From the NCBI GenBank assembly GCA_910576385.1, contig CAJTIR010000006.1, positions 92,311 through 156,310 of the forward strand: a stretch of 64,000 bases of DNA, in the 5' to 3' direction. This DNA is from Lachnospiraceae bacterium (GTDB taxonomy: Bacteria; Bacillota; Clostridia; Lachnospirales; Lachnospiraceae). Made by a program: the position numbers and the translations under genes. The notes beneath the pieces were generated by a model. That model ran no database searches. It worked only from the letters and a program-made list of their open reading frames with translations, and was not told the DNA's origin. Numbering within the stretch: position 1 is the first letter of the stretch; each line of letters opens with the position of its first letter. Below are positions 43,705 to 53,289 of this stretch, in pieces.

Positions 43705-44898
43705 ATGAGAAATCAGTACAATAAAACAATCTTGGCCTGTTTTGTGGGATATATTGTACAGGCAATTGTCAATAATTTTGTGCCGCTGTTATTTTTAAAT
43801 TTTCAGCGCACTTATGGAATACCACTTTCACAGATTACATTGCTGGTAACGCTTAATTTCGGGGTTCAGCTTGTAGTAGATTTGGCCTCTGTTGGCTTTG
43901 TGGATCGGATTGGTTATCGAGCCTCTATGGTTCTTGCCCATATTTTTGCAGCGGCAGGTCTTATCTTATTGACAATACTGCCAGAATTTCTGCCCATTCC
44001 TTTTGTGGGTATTCTCTGCGCGGTAATCATTTATGCCATAGGCGGTGGTCTTTTGGAGGTATTGGTCAGTCCAGTTGTGGAGGCCTGCCCCTCAGAGAAT
44101 AAAGAGAAAGCCATGAGTATGCTTCATTCTTTTTATTGTTGGGGACATGTAGCGGTTGTGGCGATATCTACCACTTTCTTTCAAGTGTTTGGTATTGCCA
44201 ACTGGAAAGTGTTGGCTGTTATTTGGGCGTTCATTCCGATCTGTAATATGATTGCTTTTGCAAGAGTGCCGATTGCTTCCTTGATTGAGGAGGGGGAGAG
44301 AGGATTTCGTATCAAAGAACTGTTTGGCATCAAAATTTTCTGGGTGCTGCTGGTTATGATGATTTGTGCGGGAGCCAGTGAACAGGCAGTCAGTCAATGG
44401 GCCTCTACTTTTGCAGAAAAAGGTCTTGGTATTTCCAAAGCAACAGGAGATTTGGCAGGACCGATGGCATTTGCCATTTTGATGGGAACAGCCAGAGCTT
44501 TTTATGGAAAATATGGGGACAGGATTAATCTGGATCAGTTTATGGCATACAGCAGTATCTTGTGTATCAGTTCTTATCTATGTATTTCCCTTGTGCCTTC
44601 TCCACAAATAAGTTTGATTGCCTGTTCCATTTGCGGATTGTCTGTCGGGATTATGTGGCCAGGAACATTCAGCAAAGCTGCCGCCACACTTTCCAGAGGC
44701 GGCACGGCCATGTTTGCACTTTTGGCATTGGGCGGTGATGTGGGATGTACGGGAGGGCCAACCTTGGTAGGATTGGTGTCCAGTATACAGGGAGACAATC
44801 TTAAATCCGGCATATTGGCAGGTGTGATTTTTCCCATATTACTGTTGGCAGGAATTATCATCTGCAAAAAGAAATCTAAGGAAAATATTACTATGTGA
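43705..44898 (+). CDS. Major facilitator superfamily transporter
   Basis: 397 residues with 12 hydrophobic helices. It resembles FucP/sugar-like MFS proteins: VGYIVQAIVNNFVPLLF (TM1), VDRIGYRAS between TM2 and TM3, a middle loop EEGERGFRIKELF, and a second half with CAGASEQAVSQWASTF and GLSVGIMWPGTFS. The substrate cannot be told from the sequence. The ATG at 43705 has GAGGG 6 bases upstream; the ATG at 43693 has none. It is followed by no visible terminator but by a small palindromic repeat (44963-45014). Confidence 0.85.
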   Translation: MRNQYNKTILACFVGYIVQAIVNNFVPLLFLNFQRTYGIPLSQITLLVTLNFGVQLVVDLASVGFVDRIGYRASMVLAHIFAAAGLILLTILPEFLPIPFVGILCAVIIYAIGGGLLEVLVSPVVEACPSENKEKAMSMLHSFYCWGHVAVVAISTTFFQVFGIANWKVLAVIWAFIPICNMIAFARVPIASLIEEGERGFRIKELFGIKIFWVLLVMMICAGASEQAVSQWASTFAEKGLGISKATGDLAGPMAFAILMGTARAFYGKYGDRINLDQFMAYSSILCISSYLCISLVPSPQISLIACSICGLSVGIMWPGTFSKAAATLSRGGTAMFALLALGGDVGCTGGPTLVGLVSSIQGDNLKSGILAGVIFPILLLAGIIICKKKSKENITM

Positions 44899-44962
44899 TC
44901 ATAGTAGATGAACTGTTGCAATTTTTTATGAGTGAGGGACTGTCTATTTTTTTATGTTATGG

Positions 44963-45014
44963 GATTAGGGTGTTAAAAGGGTGCAGCGCGAAAAGTGTTT
45001 CTGACGTCCTAATC
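44963..45014. repeat. Small palindromic repeat, copy A
   Basis: GATTAGG at one end and CCTAATC at the other enclose about 38 bases that include GTGTTAAAAGGGTGC. It resembles the sequence at 55392-55437 (ATTAGAGTGTCAAATGGGTGC). Probably a dispersed hairpin repeat. Confidence 0.5.
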
Positions 45015-45025
45015 TATTTAAAAAC

Positions 45026-45313
45026 TCACTCAATTGCTTGTACAGTCACAAAAACTATATCTCCTGGTTGTTTCCCTATCTTATTGCGAATTTCTTTTCT
45101 AATTCCGATGATATAACAAACAGAGCCATCTGCATTTTTCACACCCATATTTACAATACTTCCACAATATGGTTCACCGTCAAAAGTTATATTAGCTTTT
45201 ACTCTGCCTTTGCCAAATTCTGTCCTGATATCATAGGGAAAGCGTATATATGCGCCTCCTTTTTCGGGAACAGCCTCTATCATTGCGTCAAATTCATAAA
45301 TTTTTGTATTCAT
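45026..45313 (-). CDS. DUF1905 protein
   Basis: 95 residues forming a small beta-barrel-like domain: EFDAMIEAVPEKGGAYIRFPYD and GIRKEIRNKIGKQPGD are the DUF1905 pattern. Full length for the single-domain form. Function unknown. GGGAGAAG precedes the ATG. Confidence 0.85.
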   Translation of the reverse strand: MNTKIYEFDAMIEAVPEKGGAYIRFPYDIRTEFGKGRVKANITFDGEPYCGSIVNMGVKNADGSVCYIIGIRKEIRNKIGKQPGDIVFVTVQAIE

Positions 45314-45395
45314 AAATGGTTCTTCTCCCTAATGTTTTGAATCTTTGGGGTATTTCAATATGTTGTTAGGCTAGTAAATGGATGGAATATTATGC

Positions 45396-45578
45396 TTACT
45401 TTCCAGAATGTTCATTTGCGCAAAATCTTATCCATTGATTTTCCTTTGTATTATAACCAGTGAGCAAGCAAATTATTTGATTGACTTCTTCTAAAGTTCG
45501 GCCTTTTTTCTGCGCCTTGGCCGCCAACAGTGGGTAGATTTTTGCAAAGCTCATGGCATAGATTTTTTCATTGTTCAT
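45396..45578 (-). pseudogene. DUF2200 protein, truncated to about half
   Basis: 60 residues. KIYAMSFAKIYPLLAAKAQKKG and EEVNQIICLLTGY match the N-terminal half of DUF2200 (normally about 115-120 residues). After GYNTKENQW the frame ends early, and the normal second half is not present in the 80 bases that follow. Start and ribosome site are intact. Confidence 0.65.
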
Positions 45579-45956
45579 AGATCTAGCTCTCCCTTTTTCT
45601 TTTATTGTATCAATAATAGCAATATTATACTTTTATTGACAAGAATAAGTCAATCAATCACAAGCATTTTCAATTATAGACCGTATACAGATTACATGGC
45701 ATTCAATTGGATGGGCAATTTTTCATGGATTGATCAGTTGGGTATATGTAAATTATTTTGTTTTAACATATTAAATTTTATTTACGTGAATAAAAGGTAG
45801 GATATAAAAATTTGCTTTTTTTACAATTATTTTTAATAAAAAAGCTCGAAAATGCGCAAAAAAAGCTCGAAAATGAGAACATGGGGGGGGGGAAAATAGA
45901 TAAAGTAGATATATAAACAGTCAATTAATCATGACGGCAGCAAGAGAAAGGAAGGG
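45579..45956. other. AT-rich regulatory region upstream of the GH2 gene, with tandem 17-bp repeats and a G10 tract
   Basis: No gene is seen in these 378 bases. AAAAAAGCTCGAAAATG occurs at 45838-45854 and again at 45859-45875, exactly 21 bases (two helical turns) apart. A run of ten G follows at 45883-45892, in otherwise AT-rich DNA, 64 bases before the GH2 ATG. The repeats look like a two-site activator or repressor target; the G run is a candidate for slippage. Confidence 0.6.
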
Positions 45957-48900
45957 ATGAAGAAAATGAAATGGAAAAAACGAATCTGTATCATGCTTTG
46001 TCTGGTGATGACTTGTATGAACCTCTATGTGGGAGAGCTATCACAGGTATATGCCCAGACCAGCACAGATACAGGACAGAGGGAAATTTTAAATTTTAAC
46101 ACGGACTGGCTGTACAGCAGTATGGATTATGAAAATGGAGCATCTGTCAGGCTGGATGATTCTGGATTTGATAAAGTGTCAGTGCCCCATGCCAATACGA
46201 TTTTACAGTCACATAAAGGCAAAGATTTCCCCAATGAAATTGCTTCTTACCGTTTTGTTTCCTGGTATCGCAGGCATTTTACATTGCCGGAAAATTATGC
46301 AGGGCGGCATATTACGGTGGATTTTGAAGGGGTGGCCACGATTGCTGATGTATATCTCAATGGCGTGCTGCTGGCGAATCACAAAGGCGCTTATACTGGC
46401 TTTTCTGTGGATATCACAGATGCAGTTTATACTGACGGCAGAGAAAATATCCTTGCAGTACGAGTAGATTCTCAGAGACAGCCTCAAATTCCACCAGAGG
46501 GCGGCAATGTAGATTACTGTCTGTTCGGCGGCATTGTCAGAGATGTTTCTATGACAATCACAGAGCCCGTCCATGTGGAGCGAGTATTTGTCACTACCCC
46601 AGAGCTGACGAAGCAGAGCGGAGTGGTAAAGAACAGTGTGGATATCTCAAATCATTCCAAACAAGGCAAGACGTATACTGTGGAGACAACGGTGCTTGAT
46701 CAGGACGGAAAAACAGTTGTCTCTGCCTCAAAACAGGCAGAAGTTCCCTCTGGTACTATGACCAATGTGGAGATCACAACCGAGGCTGTTGCCAATCCGC
46801 ATTTATGGAGTACAGAGGAGCCATATCTTTATACAGCGGTGACAAAAATTAAAGATGGAGCGACAGAAATTGATACATATCAAACTAGGTTCGGTATGCG
46901 GTTTATTGAATTTAGAAATCAAGCGAATGATGGAAGCTTCTATCTGAATGGAGAGAAGACAGAGATTGTGGGAATCAACCGCCATGAACAGTGGCCCTGG
47001 ATTGGCCGTGCAGTGCCCAATAAACTGCAGCAGCAGGATGCAGACTTAATCAAGGCCAATGGCATCAATGCAGTGCGTTGTTCTCATTATCCGCAGGATC
47101 CTTCTTTTTTGGATCGCTGTGATGAGATCGGACTTTTGGTATTTGCGGAACCCCCAGGATGGCAGCATATTGGGAATGATGAATGGAAGGCAGAATTTAA
47201 AAAGAATCTGGAAGAGCTTATCTTGCGCGATCGCAATCATCCTTCCATTATAAGCTGGGCGCCAAGACCAAATGAATCTAAGGCAGATTTGCCATTTAAC
47301 AGAGAATGTGAAGCGATTTCCAAGGAATTGGATCCTACCAGACCGACACATGGGGTGCGCTGGGAATTTGCACTTCCAGGCGAGACCGAGAATAATCCAA
47401 ATCATCTGCCGGATGATGAAACAGTGGTCAATGACATCTTGACTGTAAATTACAGATATCCAGAAAATCCACCCCATATTCCCTATATTGTGACCGAGCA
47501 TTCCAATGATTGGTGGGGGGATGGTATGTCCTGGACTGCAGATGAAAATGCAATCAAGTTTATTGATTCGTTTGCAGAGGTTGTGGACTATTATTATGGG
47601 AATGACAAGGTGGCTGGCGGTTTTGGCTGGAGTATGTTTGACTATAATAATGAGGTAAACTATACCAACACAGAATATGTATTTTACAGTGGATTGTATG
47701 ATATCTTCCGCCATGAGAAACCAGTTTCTTATCTTTACAGATCTCAGAAGGATCCAGAAGATGAGACTGTGGTCTATATCTCTAATAACTGGACCAGTGA
47801 GACGTCAAGCACGGTTTATGTGATGAGCAATTGTGACGAGATTGAGCTGTTTGTAAATAATACCTCTAAAGGAAAAATAAAGCCCAATAAATATTTAAGT
47901 CTGCCGCATCCTGTTTATGAATTTAAAGGGATTACTTATGAGGAAGGCGAATTGAAGGCTGTAGGGTATATCAATGGAAAACAGGTTGGAGAATGCGTGC
48001 GCAAAACACCAGGGAAGGCAGTGCGTCTGGTTGCGGAGGCAGATTATAATACTTTGACTGCAGATGGGACAGATATGACCAGTGTTTCTGTCACTGCTGT
48101 GGATGCGAATGGAAACCGGGTACCGTTTGCTGCCAATCGGGTGAATGTTGCCCAGACAGGCGGTGTGGATGCCACATTGATTTCGGAGAAAAATGCCGAG
48201 TTAGAGGCCGGAAGAATTTCCTTCTTGGTACAGTCTGTGCGGGATTCTGTGGGGTCGGCTCAGTTTACAGTTACTTCTGAGGGCTTGGAATCTGCAATTG
48301 TAACGATTGGGATAGAGCCATTTAGTACAGATCATCTGGTTCCAACAGTTGAAAGCAGCGGCCATGTGCTGCCAGCTTTTCCAAGTCCCTATGTCGTCAA
48401 TGACAATAAGACCGGAAGCAGAGTAAATCAGTTTTCTTATCAGGGAAATGGCTGGGTCTATGGCTCCGAAAAGACAGCATACCAGAATGACAACCATTAT
48501 TCCAAGCAGGCAGGAGACAGCCTCAGCATTAAATTTGTGGGAACGAATCTGAAATATTATGGTGCACAGGCGCCAAATCATGGAATGGCTGTATTCTCTG
48601 TTGACGGCGGGCAGGGAACACGAGTGGACTGTTATGCAGCGGATAGGAAAGCAGATGCGGTGCTTTATGATACAGGAATCCTGGAGTATGGTGAACATGT
48701 CCTGACCGTTCAGGTTACGGGTGAGAAAAATGCCGCTGCAACAGATTGTTATATCAATGCAGATAAGGTTGAAATATCCTCCAAAGTACCAGAAGTTGTG
48801 GTCAATGATACAACCATAGGAACTGGAGAAAATCAATTTAATTTTCAGGGTACCTGGGCGCAAAGTAATGATGTAAACTGTTATGAGGGCAATAATTATT

Positions 48901-49346
48901 GGTCAAATTCAGTAGATGCCTATCTTTTGTTTAAGTTTACAGGTACATCTTTGAAGTATTACAGTACCAAAGCTGGTAATATTGGAATTGCTGCTTTTTC
49001 TATTGACGGAGGAGAAGAGCAGATGATTGATTTATATCAGGCCAACAAAGAGGATCAGGCATTGGTATATGAAGCAGTCGGCTTAGAGCCAGGTATGCAT
49101 GAATTAAAGGTTCGGGTAACAGGCGAGAAAAACGCCGCTGCATCAGACTGTTGCATAGTGGCAGATAAAATTGAAGTATTTCGTGGAGAGACGGTATGCA
49201 GTCATGTTGATTCAATGAGGGGAGTGTGTTATTATATATGGCAGATAAAACTATCATTTTACAGCAAAAAGGAATCTATTGGCATCATTGCTATCAAAAA
49301 TTTATTAGAATTGGCGAAAAATAAAGAGAGTTTATCTATAAATTGA
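45957..49346 (+). CDS. Secreted glycoside hydrolase family 2 enzyme (beta-galactosidase-like)
   Basis: 1129 residues with a signal peptide (1-34, ending near VYAQT). Order: GH2 sugar-binding domain (about 45-210; WYRRHFTLPENYAGRH), GH2 Ig-like domain (about 215-315), catalytic TIM barrel (about 315-610) with INRHEQWPWIGR, ISWAPRPNES (acid/base Glu of the NE pair) and YIVTEHSNDWW (probable nucleophile Glu), a DUF4982-like and an Ig-like domain (about 640-815), then two similar carbohydrate-binding-like modules (about 825-955 and 960-1085) both ending TGEKNAA.SDC. The last 50 residues (CSHVDSMRGVC onward) do not resemble any domain and may be read-through into foreign sequence. AAGGAAGGG precedes the ATG. 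Acts outside the cell on plant or host glycans; exact sugar unknown. Confidence 0.92.
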   Translation: MKKMKWKKRICIMLCLVMTCMNLYVGELSQVYAQTSTDTGQREILNFNTDWLYSSMDYENGASVRLDDSGFDKVSVPHANTILQSHKGKDFPNEIASYRFVSWYRRHFTLPENYAGRHITVDFEGVATIADVYLNGVLLANHKGAYTGFSVDITDAVYTDGRENILAVRVDSQRQPQIPPEGGNVDYCLFGGIVRDVSMTITEPVHVERVFVTTPELTKQSGVVKNSVDISNHSKQGKTYTVETTVLDQDGKTVVSASKQAEVPSGTMTNVEITTEAVANPHLWSTEEPYLYTAVTKIKDGATEIDTYQTRFGMRFIEFRNQANDGSFYLNGEKTEIVGINRHEQWPWIGRAVPNKLQQQDADLIKANGINAVRCSHYPQDPSFLDRCDEIGLLVFAEPPGWQHIGNDEWKAEFKKNLEELILRDRNHPSIISWAPRPNESKADLPFNRECEAISKELDPTRPTHGVRWEFALPGETENNPNHLPDDETVVNDILTVNYRYPENPPHIPYIVTEHSNDWWGDGMSWTADENAIKFIDSFAEVVDYYYGNDKVAGGFGWSMFDYNNEVNYTNTEYVFYSGLYDIFRHEKPVSYLYRSQKDPEDETVVYISNNWTSETSSTVYVMSNCDEIELFVNNTSKGKIKPNKYLSLPHPVYEFKGITYEEGELKAVGYINGKQVGECVRKTPGKAVRLVAEADYNTLTADGTDMTSVSVTAVDANGNRVPFAANRVNVAQTGGVDATLISEKNAELEAGRISFLVQSVRDSVGSAQFTVTSEGLESAIVTIGIEPFSTDHLVPTVESSGHVLPAFPSPYVVNDNKTGSRVNQFSYQGNGWVYGSEKTAYQNDNHYSKQAGDSLSIKFVGTNLKYYGAQAPNHGMAVFSVDGGQGTRVDCYAADRKADAVLYDTGILEYGEHVLTVQVTGEKNAAATDCYINADKVEISSKVPEVVVNDTTIGTGENQFNFQGTWAQSNDVNCYEGNNYWSNSVDAYLLFKFTGTSLKYYSTKAGNIGIAAFSIDGGEEQMIDLYQANKEDQALVYEAVGLEPGMHELKVRVTGEKNAAASDCCIVADKIEVFRGETVCSHVDSMRGVCYYIWQIKLSFYSKKESIGIIAIKNLLELAKNKESLSIN

Positions 49347-49374
49347 AAATATATAGTGAGAGGAATTACTTAAC

Positions 49375-49974
49375 ATGAAAAAGACAATTTTATTTGTAAT
49401 TTTACCATTGTATGCAGATTGGGAAGCAGCATATATTTCGTCTGCAATCACAATGTTAGGACAAGGACGGTATGATATAAAAACGGTTTCAATTTCCAAA
49501 GATTATGTTACGTCGGTAGGTGGTTTTAGAGTAAAGCCAGATTATGAGATGAAATCTGCGCCAAATGATTATGAAGCAGTGATTTTAATTGGCGGCATGA
49601 CCTGGAGAGAAGAACATGCACAGCAAGTGAAGCCACTTGTAGAAGATTGTCTGCAAAAAGGAAAAATCTTAGGGGGAATTTGTGACGCCTCTGCTTTTTT
49701 AGGGACAATCGGTGTATTAAATGATGTTATTCATACAAGTAATGACTTAAATGATTTAAAGCAATGGGCAGGAGATAATTATACTGGAGAGGCAAAATAT
49801 CTGGCGAAACAGGCCGTTCGGGACAAAAATATTATCACAGCGAATGGGACAGCCCCTATGGAGTTTGCCAAAGAGATCTTATTTGCTTTAAACGTTGCAG
49901 ATGAGGAAACAATAGTTGATTGGTATAACTTTCACAAATTAGGTTTTTATACTGCTCCCATGCCCAAAATGTAA
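49375..49974 (+). CDS. DJ-1/PfpI family protein
   Basis: 199 residues, class I amidotransferase-like fold. ILIGGMTWREE and GGICDASAFLG give the elbow Cys, followed by Asp rather than the usual His. It belongs to the type often annotated as glutamine amidotransferase or putative protease; the true activity is unknown. Short gap to the GH2 end and an MBL remnant after it. Confidence 0.85.
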   Translation: MKKTILFVILPLYADWEAAYISSAITMLGQGRYDIKTVSISKDYVTSVGGFRVKPDYEMKSAPNDYEAVILIGGMTWREEHAQQVKPLVEDCLQKGKILGGICDASAFLGTIGVLNDVIHTSNDLNDLKQWAGDNYTGEAKYLAKQAVRDKNIITANGTAPMEFAKEILFALNVADEETIVDWYNFHKLGFYTAPMPKM

Positions 49975-49990
49975 CTTTTGGTATATTAAA

Positions 49991-50514
49991 ATGATTGTAA
50001 TAAAAGAGATGAGAGTAGTTGATCGGATTGAAAATTTAGATATGGAGTTTGATATATATAGTGTGGGTAACAGAGTGATGAATACCTATGTGTATCATAC
50101 TTCTGCAGGTTATATAATGATAGATACGGGATATGAGCATCGTTTCAGAGAGGCAGAGAAAAAATTAAATAAATTAGGAATAGTATTTTCTCAAATTAAA
50201 TATGTTTTTCTGCCCCATGCACATGACGACCATGCGGGATTTTTGCAGGAGTTACTGTCGTTGATCGCTTTATAGAACTATCACCCCAAAATATTGATAG
50301 CATAGAAAATTTATTACAAGGAAAAATTTTGTTTACACCAGGGCATACTTTGGATTCCATTTCCCTTAAACTTGGCAATATTATTTTTTGTGGAAATGCA
50401 GCAATGAATGGTTTTCCAAGTATGAAAAGAATTACAATATGGATAGAGGATAAAAAGGCTTTTCAGAGTTCATGGAATGTTTTGCTTGCTGATATGACTG
50501 GCGGAGGAGATAAG
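49991..50514 (+). pseudogene. Metallo-beta-lactamase-fold protein, deleted in the middle
   Basis: The first part (to 50275) has GYIMIDTGYEHRF and the metal motif FLPHAHDDHAGFL (HxHxDH). The frame then stops. In another frame DRFIELSPQNID and LFTPGHTLDSISL, the later MBL motifs, continue to about 50510 and run straight into the response regulator start. The region between the two metal-binding parts is much shorter than normal. Confidence 0.8.
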
Positions 50515-51219
50515 ATGATACATATCGCAATCTGTGATGATGAAACATGTATGTCTGATACCATCAGGAAAATGGTGTCTGATTTTTTTGGCATGAAAAA
50601 TACAGAGATAACAATTGTGCAGTTTTCCAGTGGAGAGGAATTATTGAGCTATGAGAAATCCATAGATATTTTGTTTCTGGATATTCAGATGAAGGATATT
50701 GATGGCATGGAAACTGCCAGGATGCTTCGCAAACGCAAATTTGAAGGTTTTTTGATTTTTATTACTATTTTAAAAGAGATGGTATTTCAATGTTTTGAAG
50801 TGCAGGCGTATGATTATTTAGTAAAGCCGATAGAAGAAAGATATTTTATAAAGACTATGGAGCGTCTTTATGCTTCTATACAAAATGCCAGTGAAGCAAA
50901 TTTACTAGTGCGGAGAGGATATGAAAGCCGAATTATTTCTTTGCAGGATATTGTGTTTGGCGAGATTATTGACCGGAAAGTATATTTGCATTTAGCGTCA
51001 TCAGAGGTCATTGATTTTTATGACCGGATCGAACATCTGGAACAACAACTTGATCAGAGATTTTTCCGCTGTCACAGGAGCTATCTGATCAATTTAAAAT
51101 ATTTAAAAAGTTACAAAAAAGGCATAGCATATATGGAGGGCGGTAAGGAGATCCCTGTATCGCGGCTGCGCAGCAAAGAGTTTTCCAGTGTGATATTACA
51201 GTATATGAAAAGTATGTAA
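50515..51219 (+). CDS. LytTR-type response regulator
   Basis: 234 residues. Receiver domain (1-120): ICDDE acidic pocket, ILFLDIQMKDIDG with the phospho-Asp (about 55), and YLVKP Lys. LytTR DNA-binding domain (about 135-234): IVFGEIIDRKVYLHL, FFRCHRSYLINLKYL, EIPVSRLRSKEF. The ATG at 50515 with GGAGGAG upstream is chosen; the same frame is open further back only because of the MBL remnant. It acts with the GHKL kinase 27 bases downstream (AgrA/AgrC-like pair). Confidence 0.93.
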   Translation: MIHIAICDDETCMSDTIRKMVSDFFGMKNTEITIVQFSSGEELLSYEKSIDILFLDIQMKDIDGMETARMLRKRKFEGFLIFITILKEMVFQCFEVQAYDYLVKPIEERYFIKTMERLYASIQNASEANLLVRRGYESRIISLQDIVFGEIIDRKVYLHLASSEVIDFYDRIEHLEQQLDQRFFRCHRSYLINLKYLKSYKKGIAYMEGGKEIPVSRLRSKEFSSVILQYMKSM

Positions 51220-51246
51220 GTGGTTCTTTTCTATGGGAGGGTGTAA

Positions 51247-52569
51247 ATGGCGGATTATATGGATTTTTACAATGTATATATCATGGGAAGCGGCGTCGCT
51301 CAGATACTTTTCGGATTTTATTTCTTTGCCAGACTGCTGCACAAGAAAATTAGGCATTTTATTTATATTGTATTTGCAGTATGCGTGATGACAGTTATTT
51401 ATGTTGTCTCGAACGCCTTTGTTCAATTTGCAGTATATATCTTTTTACTTACGATTTGTGGAAGAGTGATATGCCATACAGATTGGAAATCCTCTATTTT
51501 ATACGCTGCACTGGTGGCTGAGATTATGCAGCTTAGTTATGGAATTGTCAAATCCTTGTTGAGTGTTTTATATCCGCTGTTGTCTGCCTTTGACCAAAAT
51601 ATGATCGGTATTATATTTATGCTGTCAGGGGATATCATGTCACTGCTGTTGACGGGTATTTTCTGCCATATAGTATATCAATATTTTTCCAGTTATGAAA
51701 CTATTGAAAGGCAATACATGTTCCTGATTTTAGTCCCAATTTTAATGATATTTGTTATGGATGAATATATCAATTCTTTTATATATGGCATGGTTGTCAC
51801 AGACGTCAGCGGGGTTACAATATATACAAATCACTATCAAATGCTTGCGTTGCAGCTTTTGGGAATGGCCAGTCTGTTTTGCATCTTGTTTGCTCATAAA
51901 AAACTGGTACAAAATTTCCATCTGAGCACGAAATTATCACTGTTAGAGCAGGAGGAACATTCTTTAAATCAATATGTGGAGGAAGCTCGGGCTCATTATG
52001 AGAAAACAAAGGCATTCCGCCATGACATTAAGAATCACATTACCGTGGTCAGAGAGCTTTTGCAGAGCGGGACACCGCAACAAGCATTAGATTATATTGG
52101 AGATATGGAAGAAATGACAGCAGGATTGTCATTTCCATGTAATACCAATCATCCGGTGGTGGATATTTTAATCGGAAATAAGCTGGGAATTGCAAATAGT
52201 ATGGGAATAGATGTCTGCTGTTCCCTGTTTTTGCCTTATCCCTGTTTTGTACGTGATATTGATTTTTGTATTATCCTCTCAAATGCCTTAGATAATGCGA
52301 TTCATGCATGTAAAAATATGAGTGAAAGTGCAGAAAAATATATCCATGTGACCGGACGTATACAGGGAGATTTTATTTTAATAGAAGTTGAAAATAGTTT
52401 TCAGGCAGATGGTTTGATCAGGAAAGGGACAGGTTTGTCAAATGTAAAAACAGTAGCGGAAAAATATCATGGCGCCATGAATATAAAGACACAAGGGAAT
52501 GTATTTATTCTCAGTGTACTGCTTATCATCCCACAGCATTCAGAGAGCATCTCGCAGCAAAACACTTAA
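51247..52569 (+). CDS. GHKL-type sensor histidine kinase (AgrC/ComD-like)
   Basis: 440 residues. Six to seven membrane helices (1-225), a dimerisation helix, the H-box FRHDIKNHITVV (His about 259) and an ATPase domain with ILSNALDNAIHA (N box) and GTGLSNVKTVAEKY (G box). Signals to the LytTR regulator upstream. No AgrD-like peptide or AgrB protease gene is next to it, so the inducing signal is unknown. GGGAGGG precedes the ATG. Confidence 0.92.
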   Translation: MADYMDFYNVYIMGSGVAQILFGFYFFARLLHKKIRHFIYIVFAVCVMTVIYVVSNAFVQFAVYIFLLTICGRVICHTDWKSSILYAALVAEIMQLSYGIVKSLLSVLYPLLSAFDQNMIGIIFMLSGDIMSLLLTGIFCHIVYQYFSSYETIERQYMFLILVPILMIFVMDEYINSFIYGMVVTDVSGVTIYTNHYQMLALQLLGMASLFCILFAHKKLVQNFHLSTKLSLLEQEEHSLNQYVEEARAHYEKTKAFRHDIKNHITVVRELLQSGTPQQALDYIGDMEEMTAGLSFPCNTNHPVVDILIGNKLGIANSMGIDVCCSLFLPYPCFVRDIDFCIILSNALDNAIHACKNMSESAEKYIHVTGRIQGDFILIEVENSFQADGLIRKGTGLSNVKTVAEKYHGAMNIKTQGNVFILSVLLIIPQHSESISQQNT

Positions 52570-52657
52570 TCCGTTGATTTGGACAGTCGAAAAAGGAAAT
52601 GGAGGGCAGGATAGTGAACTACACTGCCCCAACAACAAACTAAAAGGAGGCAGGTCT

Positions 52658-53197
52658 ATGTCAATGGAAATCAATGGAAGATACAATTATGTTAAGACCA
52701 ATTATGCAGAGCAGCAGAAGACAAAATATCTTGATCAGATGGAAAAAGCAAAGGAGACACAGAAGGAGGAGAATAACAAAAAGGTGTCTGACCAGTCATC
52801 GAAACCGGAGGTTGCATACATCAGCAGTGAGAAATCAGGAGAAAAACCCAATGGTTTGTATCGGGTAGGAGAAGATGAAAATGGAAATCGTAAGATTTTT
52901 TATGAGGATCCGAACAAATCCAATCATGCAGATGGGAAGCAGCAGCCCAAAGTAAATGCGGATAAGCCAGAGCAGCCTGAGGAAAAATGTGTTGCAAACT
53001 CAGATAAAGTTGAGAGAGAAATCAGGAAACTGAAAGAGAAAAAACAGCAATTAGAGCAACAGATCCGCACAGCTTCTGGGGATGAAAAGAAAGTCAAAGA
53101 ACTGGAGAAAAAACTTGCGCAGGTAGAGAATGAATTGAGCCAGAAAGATAATGATACCTACCGGCGGCAGAATACTACTTTTTCAAAAGCAAATTAA
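52658..53197 (+). CDS. Hypothetical charged coiled-coil protein
   Basis: 179 residues from an ATG with AAAGGAGG upstream. No signal peptide. NGRYNYVKTNYAEQQKTKY at the start, a hydrophilic disordered middle (KPEVAYISSEK, GLYRVGEDENGNRKIFYEDP), and a C-terminal coiled coil (about 120-165, rich in KLKEKKQQLEQQ). It is just downstream of the two-component pair and may be a target of it. Function unknown. Confidence 0.7.
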   Translation: MSMEINGRYNYVKTNYAEQQKTKYLDQMEKAKETQKEENNKKVSDQSSKPEVAYISSEKSGEKPNGLYRVGEDENGNRKIFYEDPNKSNHADGKQQPKVNADKPEQPEEKCVANSDKVEREIRKLKEKKQQLEQQIRTASGDEKKVKELEKKLAQVENELSQKDNDTYRRQNTTFSKAN

Positions 53198-53289
53198 AAA
53201 TCGATCTGTTTCTGCATAAGGAAAATGTAAATGGAATATCTGGCCGATTTCTTAGTTTCATTCAATTGCAGTTTAGAGAGGAGAATACT

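Noticed and set aside
47046..48863. Long minus-strand open frames (222 and 220 residues).
   Set aside because: They lie wholly opposite the GH2 gene, lack ribosome sites and have Ile/Cys/His-rich composition typical of antisense shadows.
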